Below, piece after piece: positions 1 to 6,179 of a stretch of DNA of 8,192 bases (within the stretch, counting starts at the first letter, position 1; every line of letters starts with the position of its first letter). The stretch lies in contig JAJFMB010000135.1 of NCBI GenBank assembly GCA_021772355.1, forward strand, positions 1 through 8,192, read 5' to 3'. The position numbers and the translations under genes are program-made. The DNA comes from Chlamydiota bacterium (lineage in GTDB: Bacteria; Chlamydiota; Chlamydiia; Chlamydiales; JAJFMB01). Under the pieces are notes generated by a model, which was not told the origin of the DNA, did no database searches, and worked only from the letters and a program-made list of their open reading frames with translations.

Positions 1-623
1 AATGCGGGAGGTAAAGTCTTGATACGGTTATGGGATAAATCGAGTCGTTTTAATTTAACATTATTTGTAAAATCTGGTAATTCGTTAAGGGTAAAATTTT
101 TTAAGGCTGCTGTCTCCAGTTGAGGCATTAATTTCAGCAGAGCCGATAATGTAGCACCTAAAGTACCCTCTTTTAGCCGCTCACCTTTATCTCCACCTAA
201 TTCAAAGTGGGTAATCCCCGAAAAAAAGCTCGGGTTAACTGCAACCAACAATGGAATCCGTTCTTCCGGCTGTCCAGTAAGTACAAGTTTGTTTACACCT
301 TTGATACAATGAATATTTTCCATTAAAATTCGCCAAGTTTCATCGGTAAAATTTAGTGGAGAAAAATCAAGCGTCTCACATTGATAGCCACACTGGGCTG
401 CAGCACGGAAAAAAGCACGGAAAGCGACAGGTGAGAGTTCTTCTATATCTTCAAAAGAAATCCGAGGTGGAGGTGATGTGTCGAAGAAATTAATAAAATC
501 TCCGAGAACAGACATCTCATCAACATCCTTTCGCGAAAGTAGTGATGCGAAAGTTTGTTGATCGGTAGCGTCCGTTGTTAGTAAAAGTGCTAATGCTGAA
601 TCTAAATCTAAGTTAACGCCCAT
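1..623 (-). CDS. Leucine-rich repeat protein, N-terminal part (C-terminus beyond left edge)
   Basis: The frame is open from an ATG at 623 to the left edge, giving 207 codons; an in-frame TAA lies two codons upstream, so this is the first possible start. Residues 192-207 (KRLDLSHNRIKTLPPA) match the LRR consensus LxxLxLxxNxIxxLP. Weaker repeat-like cores occur at about 83-88 (ETLDFS), 111-117 (NKLVLTG), 138-144 (THFELGG) and 170-176 (ETAALKN). Their spacing is 27-32 residues, longer than the 22-23 typical of the last unit, so the array may shift from long to short repeats. Residues 1-80 are acidic and helix-prone and I do not recognise them. No signal peptide or membrane segment is visible. 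LRR domains bind proteins; in amoeba-associated bacteria such proteins are often suspected host-interaction factors, but nothing here proves secretion. It follows the putative transferase gene by 40 bp on the same strand, with its own promoter in the gap. The Shine-Dalgarno is weak. Confidence 0.8.
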   Translation of the reverse strand, partial: MGVNLDLDSALALLLTTDATDQQTFASLLSRKDVDEMSVLGDFINFFDTSPPPRISFEDIEELSPVAFRAFFRAAAQCGYQCETLDFSPLNFTDETWRILMENIHCIKGVNKLVLTGQPEERIPLLVAVNPSFFSGITHFELGGDKGERLKEGTLGATLSALLKLMPQLETAALKNFTLNELPDFTNNVKLKRLDLSHNRIKTLPPA

Positions 624-638
624 ATCTTAAGGCGTTAG

Positions 639-667
639 ATTATAGTGATCTCAGTGAACTTGTTCAA
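639..667 (-). promoter_or_regulatory. Putative sigma70-type promoter of the LRR gene
   Basis: On the minus strand a perfect TATAAT (644-639) lies 17 bp downstream of TTGAAC (667-662). Transcription would start near 632, leaving only about 9 nt before the ATG at 623. The -35 element overlaps the stop codon of the upstream gene, and it also overlaps a small inverted repeat TGAAC-TT-GTTCA (655-666) that could be an operator. No terminator is visible between the two genes, so read-through from the upstream operon is also possible. Confidence 0.55.
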
Positions 668-1656
668 TTAAAATCGATCTGATAGATCTCGGATTTCGCA
701 ATAGCGATGGCTTCTTGCTGGGAATACTGAAAGAGAAATGGAAAATGCTCTCGTAGAAAAGCATCATTATCAAAGGACTTGTATTGAGAGAGTTCAAGAT
801 AAGATTGAAAAGGGAGATACCCTCCTGTAAGGGCGCCATGAAAAGTTTCGCTTTCCTTCTGATAGTGGAGATCTGTGACAAGCAGGGGCTTGCATCCACG
901 CATCATCGCCTCATATCCTGTACCGCTGCCATCGAAGATGATAAACTCATGGGCATCATAGAGAGAAATCATCTCCTTCCGAGGAAGGTCAAAATACACC
1001 TTTTTTATTTGGGGGTGATCAGCAATGGCCTGGATAAATTCGGGATGGTGAACAGTCAAAGGATGCAGGACAATGCTAAGCTCTAACTCTTTTGCTAAGG
1101 TTTCAATAAGCTTTAAAAGGGTTTTTGGATCTTCAAAAACACAGTTCCAGTTTAAAGCAACTAACCCTGTCCCCGGTTTTTGCTTGCTCTGTTTGGGTGT
1201 CGTAATAAAAGGGTAGAGCATTGGATCTGCTTTGATTGTCGAGACTTTAGAGTCCTGCAGCATTTGGTAACGATAAAAATCCAATGCTTCAGAAAGCCCC
1301 TCCATCACCATTAGAGCGCGGTAATGGGCATCAAGCACAAGGAAACGGTAATCACAACGTTGATGATAATGCTGTAGAGCGGCGTACGCTTCAATCGTTG
1401 GAACGCAGCCAAATCCGGGAGAGTGGAGAAACCGTACAATCAGGTTATTTTTTTTTGTTTGATCCCAGATTCTTCCCGCAGAGAGAACGGTTTTGTATTT
1501 ATCCGGATTGAAAGGCTCTAGAGCTTTTCCACGAAAGGTAACAGTTGGAGCTAGTTCAGAACTGACGAGAGCGAAATTTTCTTTATCTTCGAGCAAAAAA
1601 TCGAGATACTCAGTCCAGTAATGATGATGGTGAAGGATGGCAATTTTTTCAGACAT
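664..1656 (-). CDS. Putative GT-B-like glycosyl/glycerophosphotransferase, 330 aa
   Basis: The likely start is the ATG at 1656, because AAGGGA sits just upstream as a Shine-Dalgarno and the ATG overlaps the recX stop by 8 nt; an ATG at 1701 would give 345 residues but lies deep inside recX. The protein has no signal peptide or membrane helix and is probably cytoplasmic. The C-terminal half resembles the nucleotide-sugar-binding half of GT-B enzymes, especially the CDP-glycerol glycerophosphotransferase group: a beta strand ending in HP (198-199), a strand plus DGSGTGYEAM (242-251), then GCKPLLVTD (254-262). The N-terminal half includes a run HHHHYW (9-14) and FLHSPGFG (76-83), a plausible ligand-facing loop. 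The acceptor and donor cannot be read from sequence. It is the last gene of the topoisomerase-recX operon and has no obvious functional link to them. A UDP-GlcNAc 2-epimerase-like fold is an alternative. Confidence 0.5.
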   Translation of the reverse strand: MSEKIAILHHHHYWTEYLDFLLEDKENFALVSSELAPTVTFRGKALEPFNPDKYKTVLSAGRIWDQTKKNNLIVRFLHSPGFGCVPTIEAYAALQHYHQRCDYRFLVLDAHYRALMVMEGLSEALDFYRYQMLQDSKVSTIKADPMLYPFITTPKQSKQKPGTGLVALNWNCVFEDPKTLLKLIETLAKELELSIVLHPLTVHHPEFIQAIADHPQIKKVYFDLPRKEMISLYDAHEFIIFDGSGTGYEAMMRGCKPLLVTDLHYQKESETFHGALTGGYLPFQSYLELSQYKSFDNDAFLREHFPFLFQYSQQEAIAIAKSEIYQIDFN

Positions 1657-2263
1657 CAATCCCTTGTGCTGAGAGCGCTTGCTGAATTGCTTCAAAATCA
1701 AACCCGCGCCGTGCCATAGCTGCGATCACTTTTTGGCGGTCTTTGTAGTCCTCTAAATTTTTTTTGTGGTACTTTTTTGCAATCAAAGTAGTGATTTGCT
1801 CAACCTGAGTTTCTAATGGGTATTGCTCCCGAATTTTCTCTTCGAGATCATCTTCCTTCACACCCTTATTGCGAATTTTCCATATTACTTGTTTAGGCCC
1901 TGCCTGATGAGACATTTCTCTTCGCAACATCCCATCAATCCAATCCTGATCGTCGATATAACCAAACTCTTCGTACTCGGCAATGATCTCATTAATTAAA
2001 GTCTGATTAATCAGTCTCTCTTTTAGCAGGTTACTTAGCTCCTGACTGTGGTAATTTTTTACCATTAGGCGCTTAATTGTAAACCCTTTAGCCAGACGAC
2101 GCTCTTTTCGAGAAAACTCCTCTTCAAGATCAGAGGTTGTTGTAGATGTGAACTTCGGAAAGCGTCCGAAAATTCCTCGATGAACACGACGCCACGGCTC
2201 CTCATCAATCATGATAGTGAGGATATCTCGGGTGTTCTCTTCTGGGTGAATGGTAATTTTCAA
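1649..2263 (-). CDS. recX: RecX-family regulator of RecA, 204 aa
   Basis: RecX proteins bind RecA filaments and modulate (usually inhibit) their growth and strand exchange. The family pattern is clear: an N-terminal beta-rich extension (residues 1-35), then three-helix modules with GYIDDQDWIDGMLRRE (101-116), GPKQVIWKIRNKGV (122-135) and, at the C-terminus, DRQKVIAAMARRGFDFEAI (175-193), the typical 'K..L.RRGF....I..AL' ending. The length is normal for the family. The start is a TTG (2263-2261) that overlaps the gyrA-like stop in the sequence TTGA; the only nearby purine-rich site (AAAGG) is about 13 nt away, so translation is probably coupled to termination of the upstream gene. Starting at the next Met (residue 18) would remove part of the N-terminal beta segment, so TTG is preferred. 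Placement after a topoisomerase pair rather than near recA is notable. Confidence 0.85.
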   Translation of the reverse strand: MKITIHPEENTRDILTIMIDEEPWRRVHRGIFGRFPKFTSTTTSDLEEEFSRKERRLAKGFTIKRLMVKNYHSQELSNLLKERLINQTLINEIIAEYEEFGYIDDQDWIDGMLRREMSHQAGPKQVIWKIRNKGVKEDDLEEKIREQYPLETQVEQITTLIAKKYHKKNLEDYKDRQKVIAAMARRGFDFEAIQQALSAQGIDV

Positions 2264-4161
2264 CGGATAGAGGTAACCTTTTTTACTTGTCGATTGCTCA
2301 TGCGCACACCCTTGGCTGAGACTCCTTTTACAAGTACATCATCCATGTGGAACTCAATTTTTTTCAATTTCTGTTTCACTTTAGGAACAAAATGCAGCAT
2401 TAACGAAAGACGTGGTTCTACAGAGAATAGTTCAAGTTGCATCCCCTCTTCAAAAAAGCGATACATCTTATCGATAATAAACTTGGAAATGATAAACCGC
2501 TTTGCAAAGCAAAGGTTTGTTTTGGGATCGCGATAGACCACATTCATCACTGTTGTCTTATCGGCTACACCCACATAGATCGCTTTATTCTCCGGTTTAT
2601 TCACGTACTGTTTTTCCGGTACATTTACAATGGTGTAGCTACCGTCTTGATACATGATAAGCAAGCGGTCATAGTTGGTGCATTCGAAGGCATCGGCGGC
2701 AGTAACTTTGGTGCCCACAAAGCCTTTCACAGGATCAAATCCCACTTTAAGGGTCCGCGTTTTGATCGCACGAATGTCTAGTTGCTCGATTTCTTTTAGC
2801 TGCGTCCGTCGCTTAAACTCGCTACCATATTTTTTAATCAACCCTCGCAAGTAATTAATCGTAAACTTCTTGATGTTTTTAAGTTCTTTTATCACAACTT
2901 CAAGACGCTCTTGCAATAAGGCAATTTCTTCTTGGTTCTTATTGATATCAAAAAGAGTGATACGACGAATAGGGATCGCTAATAACCGTTCACGGTCTTC
3001 TTGGTCAGGAACCCGAGTCAGCTTACTGTGATATGGCTTTAAACTGGTGGCGATTGTTGAATGGATCTTGTCATACTCTGAAACAGTTTCAATTTTTTTA
3101 TAGAGGCGATTCTCGATGAAAATACGCTCTAACGTTTTTTCAAAGATCTTTTCCAGCAAACGGTCCCGTTCGATTTCCAGTTCACGCCTTAAATACTCTT
3201 TTAGCTTTTCTGTGTGCAGCTGTAAAATGTCATAAATATTCGTTTCCCAAGGAAGATTGTCTTTGATAGTCACAATTTGCGAGTGCAGCGTCACTTCGCA
3301 TTCGGTATAGGCATACAGGGCATCAACCAAATCTTTAGCGTATTGACCGCGTGGCAACTTAACTTCGATTTCCACTTTTTCTGCGGTATAGTCATTTATG
3401 CTATCAATCTTGATTTTGCCCCGTTTCGCTGCTTCATCAATGGAACGGATCAGTGATTCTGTCGTGGTACCATAACAAATTTCAGTAATCAAAATCGTTT
3501 TCGGATCGGGAAACTCTAATTTTACGCGCAGCTTAGCTTTTCCCCTGCCCCAATCATACTCAGAAGCGTCCATCACCCCGCCGGTAATAAAATCAGGATA
3601 TAGCATGATCTCCTTCCCTTCGAGAAGAGCAATTTCTGCTTCAAGCAATTCGACAAAATTATGCGGAAGGATGCGTGTCGACATTCCAACCGCAATCCCG
3701 TCAGCTCCTTGCATAAGAAGGAGAGGAATTTTTGAGGGGAGACAAACTGGCTCTTGGTGACGAGCGTCATATGAGGGAATCGTCTCGGTTAGGTCGGGAT
3801 TGAACATCGTCTCGATCGCAATCGCAGAGAGGCGCGTTTCAATGTAACGCGCAGCAGCGGCCGAATCACCGGTATAAATATTTCCGAAATTTCCCTGTTG
3901 ATCTAATAGGAATCCCTTATTAGATAGATTGACAATCGCATCGACGATAGGAGCGTCACCATGAGGGTGGTAGGCCATCGTTTGTCCCGCAACATTTGCG
4001 ACTTTATGCAATTTACCGTCATTCATTTTCCAGAGCGTATGCAAAATTCGTCTTTGGACGGGTTTTAAGCCATCAATCACATTAGGAATTGCACGATCGA
4101 GAATAACTTTAGACGCGTACTTCAAAAAGTGGCTTTTCATCAAATGTTTGACATCATCCAT
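2260..4161 (-). CDS. Type II topoisomerase subunit A (ParC/GyrA-like, short form), 633 aa
   Basis: This is the DNA-cutting subunit of a bacterial type II topoisomerase, working as A2B2 with the gyrB-like product encoded 6 nt upstream. Visible motifs are GLKPVQRR (31-38), the HPHGDAPIVDAI region (65-76, equivalent to the quinolone pocket of GyrA), QGNFGNIYTGDSAAAARYIETR (89-110) with catalytic Arg105-Tyr106, and IPLLLMQGADGIAVGMSTR (145-163). The coiled-coil/tower region covers about 310-450. From about 472 onward lies a shortened C-terminal domain with blade-like strands (GFVGTKV, DRLLIMYQDGSYTIV, CFAKRFIISKF). At 633 residues it is far shorter than gyrase GyrA (about 820-875), and I see no GyrA box (QRRGGKG-like), so DNA wrapping and negative supercoiling are unlikely; a topoisomerase IV role is favoured. 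The sequence resembles the Bacteroidota ParC type and chlamydial gyrA_2 (CT660). GAGG lies 9 nt before the ATG. Confidence 0.93.
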   Translation of the reverse strand: MDDVKHLMKSHFLKYASKVILDRAIPNVIDGLKPVQRRILHTLWKMNDGKLHKVANVAGQTMAYHPHGDAPIVDAIVNLSNKGFLLDQQGNFGNIYTGDSAAAARYIETRLSAIAIETMFNPDLTETIPSYDARHQEPVCLPSKIPLLLMQGADGIAVGMSTRILPHNFVELLEAEIALLEGKEIMLYPDFITGGVMDASEYDWGRGKAKLRVKLEFPDPKTILITEICYGTTTESLIRSIDEAAKRGKIKIDSINDYTAEKVEIEVKLPRGQYAKDLVDALYAYTECEVTLHSQIVTIKDNLPWETNIYDILQLHTEKLKEYLRRELEIERDRLLEKIFEKTLERIFIENRLYKKIETVSEYDKIHSTIATSLKPYHSKLTRVPDQEDRERLLAIPIRRITLFDINKNQEEIALLQERLEVVIKELKNIKKFTINYLRGLIKKYGSEFKRRTQLKEIEQLDIRAIKTRTLKVGFDPVKGFVGTKVTAADAFECTNYDRLLIMYQDGSYTIVNVPEKQYVNKPENKAIYVGVADKTTVMNVVYRDPKTNLCFAKRFIISKFIIDKMYRFFEEGMQLELFSVEPRLSLMLHFVPKVKQKLKKIEFHMDDVLVKGVSAKGVRMSNRQVKKVTSIR

Positions 4162-4167
4162 TCCGCA

Positions 4168-6009
4168 CTACCTCAATAATGAAATTTGTCGTTGGGATTC
4201 TTCATCTTCGTTAATCAAATTCTCCATGATAAATTGTTTCCGCTTAGGCGTATTTTTTCCCATATAAAAATCCAACGTAGGCTTCACATCCGATATCGTA
4301 TTAATCGTCACAGGAACCAGCCGAATATCATCGCCTATAAATTGCTTAAACTCACCGGCAGAGATCTCCCCTAACCCTTTAAAGCGTGTGACCTCAACCC
4401 CTTTCTTGAGCTCTTTAATTGCCATATCGCGCTCTTCTTTGGAATAGCAGTACCGCGTTTTTTGTTTATTACGCACTTTAAATAAAGGTGTGTCGAGCAA
4501 ATGGAGGTGTCCATTCAAAACCAACCCCTCGAAATAGGTGAGAAAAAAGGTGATCAGCAGATTTCGGATATGCATACCGTCTTCATCGGCATCTGTGGCA
4601 AGGACCACCTTGTGATAACGCAGGTTTTCCAGATCATCTTCAATATTTAACGCGCTCATCACGTTGAACATCTCTTCATTCTTGTAGAGCTGATCCATCT
4701 TCATGCCATGCACATTTAGTGGCTTACCTCTTAATGAAAAAACAGCTTGAGTCAATGGATTGCGCGAGGCGACGATAGAAGCACTGGCAGAGTCTCCCTC
4801 TGTCAAAAAGATCATCGTCTCCTCTCCATGCTTCGTATGATCCTGAGCGTGGTACTTGCAATCGCGCAACTTAGGAATTTTAAAGGAGATTTTTTTCTGT
4901 TTCTCTTTAGCCTCTTTCTTTACAGCAGCAAGTTCACGACGCAACTTTTCATTAAATGCGATCCGCTCTATTAGTTTTTTTGCCGTCTTTTCATGCTTGT
5001 ACAAGAGATTGGCAACAGCATCTTTTACCTCTTGAACAACAGTGCCCCGCAATTCGGTATTCCCCAACTTGTTCTTCGTCTGAGACTCAAATATAGGGTC
5101 TTTGACCTTCACAAGAATTGTGCCCACAATCCCTTCACGGACATCAACCCCTTGAAAGTTTTTCTTAGCAAATTCATTCACACCTTTTAAAATGCCTTCA
5201 CGGAAGGCTGATAGGTGCGTGCCGCCATCCGAGGTGTATTGACCATTAACAAATGAGAAGTAGCTTTCTCCGTAATTTTGAGTGTGCAAGAAGGCAAATT
5301 CAAGAAATTTCCCTCGGTAATGCAGGGGTTCGTAAAAGCGATCTTCCTCGTTAACTTCTTTATTCAGTAAATCCAAAAGACCATATTTAGACCTAATCTT
5401 TTGGCCGTTGTACTCAAGAGTTAGACCTGTATTGAGGTAGGCGTAATTCCAGAGCCGTTTTAAGATATACTCCTCATCAAAGGAGAATTTCTTGAAGATT
5501 TCCTTATCGGGAATAAATTCGACATAGGTTCCATCAGGCTCTTTGGTCTTCCCCTTTTTCTTACCAAGGAGTTTTCCTTGGCAAAATTCTGCCTCAAGAT
5601 ATTCGCCTTCACGATGGCTTCGCACCATAAAATGGCTAGAGAGAGCATTAACAGCCTTAGTACCAACACCGTTCAATCCAACAGAAAATTGAAATACGTC
5701 GTCGTTGTACTTAGCGCCCGTATTGATCTGGCTAACGCAATCAATCACCTTACCCAAGGGAATACCGCGTCCAAAGTCTCGCACGGAAAGCTTGTTCGTC
5801 TGATGGTCAAGCTTTATGGTTACCCTATCCCCCTGCTGCATAATGAATTCGTCAATACTATTGTCGATCACTTCCTTTAAGAGAATGTAGATACCGTCGT
5901 CAGGATGTGATCCGTCGCCCAAGCGACCTATGTACATCCCCGTACGTAAACGGATATGCGCTAAAGCATCAAGAGTTTGAACTGAGCTTTCATCGTATTT
6001 TTTTGCCAT
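4168..6009 (-). CDS. Type II topoisomerase subunit B (ParE/GyrB-like), 613 aa
   Basis: This is the ATPase subunit of the topoisomerase IV-like enzyme. The GHKL ATPase domain shows KEVIDNSIDE (45-54) with catalytic Glu46 and Mg-binding Asn50, VRDFGRGIP (76-84) where the usual DNG is DFG, and GLNGVG (111-116). The transducer domain has the QTK loop at 310-312. The TOPRIM domain has EGDSASA (404-410, metal-binding Glu404), RGKPLNV (427-433) and the DADED triad Asp473/475/477; KGLGE follows at 544-548. The length is ParE-like and lacks the long insert of proteobacterial GyrB. The overall pattern, including LGDGSHPDDGIYILLKEVID, is like Bacteroidota ParE and chlamydial gyrB_2 (CT661). It is the first gene of the minus-strand operon, with the ATG at 6009; the Shine-Dalgarno is poor and the predicted leader is only about 12 nt. 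The stop TAG lies 6 nt before the gyrA-like ATG. Confidence 0.94.
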   Translation of the reverse strand: MAKKYDESSVQTLDALAHIRLRTGMYIGRLGDGSHPDDGIYILLKEVIDNSIDEFIMQQGDRVTIKLDHQTNKLSVRDFGRGIPLGKVIDCVSQINTGAKYNDDVFQFSVGLNGVGTKAVNALSSHFMVRSHREGEYLEAEFCQGKLLGKKKGKTKEPDGTYVEFIPDKEIFKKFSFDEEYILKRLWNYAYLNTGLTLEYNGQKIRSKYGLLDLLNKEVNEEDRFYEPLHYRGKFLEFAFLHTQNYGESYFSFVNGQYTSDGGTHLSAFREGILKGVNEFAKKNFQGVDVREGIVGTILVKVKDPIFESQTKNKLGNTELRGTVVQEVKDAVANLLYKHEKTAKKLIERIAFNEKLRRELAAVKKEAKEKQKKISFKIPKLRDCKYHAQDHTKHGEETMIFLTEGDSASASIVASRNPLTQAVFSLRGKPLNVHGMKMDQLYKNEEMFNVMSALNIEDDLENLRYHKVVLATDADEDGMHIRNLLITFFLTYFEGLVLNGHLHLLDTPLFKVRNKQKTRYCYSKEERDMAIKELKKGVEVTRFKGLGEISAGEFKQFIGDDIRLVPVTINTISDVKPTLDFYMGKNTPKRKQFIMENLINEDEESQRQISLLR

Positions 6010-6027
6010 ACAGTTTATCTGCTCACT

Positions 6028-6056
6028 ATTCTATTGGGCCTAGTTAAAACGAACAA
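6028..6056 (-). promoter_or_regulatory. Putative sigma70-type promoter of the gyrB-like operon
   Basis: On the minus strand TTGTTC (6056-6051) is followed after exactly 17 bp by TAGAAT (6033-6028, five of six matches to TATAAT). Transcription would start near 6021, about 12 nt before the ATG at 6009. It is the best promoter candidate upstream of the four-gene operon. Confidence 0.5.
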
Positions 6057-6061
6057 TTTTT

Positions 6062-6094
6062 GGCGCTCCTTCTTAAGCAGAGGCGCCTTTTTTT
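6062..6094 (+). terminator. Rho-independent terminator-like hairpin, plus-strand orientation
   Basis: GGCG (6062-6065) pairs with CGCC (6084-6087), and CTC (6066-6068) pairs with GAG (6080-6082) with G6083 bulged, giving seven mostly G:C pairs around an 11-nt loop. A run of seven T follows directly (6088-6094). On the minus strand no T-run follows the stem, so the signal is directional. It lies between two divergent genes and therefore does not end either of them; it could stop plus-strand transcripts arriving antisense to the topoisomerase operon, or act as an insulator upstream of pseB. Confidence 0.5.
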
Positions 6095-6096
6095 GG

Positions 6097-6113
6097 GGTG
6101 ATTTTTAATCACC
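6097..6113. repeat. Perfect 7-bp inverted repeat, possible operator
   Basis: GGTGATT (6097-6103) and AATCACC (6107-6113) are exact reverse complements separated by TTT. There is no T-run after it on either strand, so it is not a typical terminator. Its position between the two divergent genes suits a regulator-binding site or a leader stem-loop. No known consensus is recognised. Confidence 0.4.
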
Positions 6114-6131
6114 ATCTATGGGATATATAAG
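6103..6131 (+). promoter_or_regulatory. Weak candidate promoter for the pseB-like gene
   Basis: TATAAG (6126-6131, five of six to TATAAT) lies 17 bp after TTTTAA (6103-6108, three of six to TTGACA). Transcription would start near 6138 and give a leader of about 42 nt. The -35 match is poor and the region is A+T-rich, so chance is a real possibility. Confidence 0.25.
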
Positions 6132-6141
6132 ATATTAAGAT

Positions 6142-6165
6142 AAAAGTCTACTTGCGACTTTTTTT
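6142..6165 (+). promoter_or_regulatory. Leader stem-loop with T-tract just before pseB start
   Basis: AAAAGTC (6142-6148) pairs with GACTTTT (6156-6162) around a 7-nt loop, followed by TTT. It ends immediately before the purine-rich ribosome binding site AAAGAG (6166-6171), which is 8 nt upstream of the GTG start. The stem is A:T-rich and weak; it could be a minor attenuator or simply structure in the leader. Confidence 0.3.
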
Positions 6166-6179
6166 AAAGAGAAATTTTA

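Noticed and set aside
655..666. TGAAC-TT-GTTCA inverted repeat resembling a Gram-positive LexA (SOS) box near a recX-containing operon
   Set aside because: The SOS box needs GAAC-N4-GTTC; here the spacer is 2 nt. The site is also downstream of recX and overlaps the LRR promoter, so it cannot control recX. It is mentioned only as a possible operator.
651..899. Minus-strand ORF of 82 codons
   Set aside because: It overlaps the end of the transferase gene in another frame and has no domain or start signal.
784..1086. Plus-strand ORF of 100 codons opposite the transferase gene
   Set aside because: It lies wholly inside a supported minus-strand gene, has no recognisable domain and no ribosome binding signal; it is an antisense shadow. 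The same holds for the plus-strand ORFs at 1284-1511, 2180-2536, 2437-2781, 4186-4374, 4747-4974, 4993-5190 and 5578-5880.
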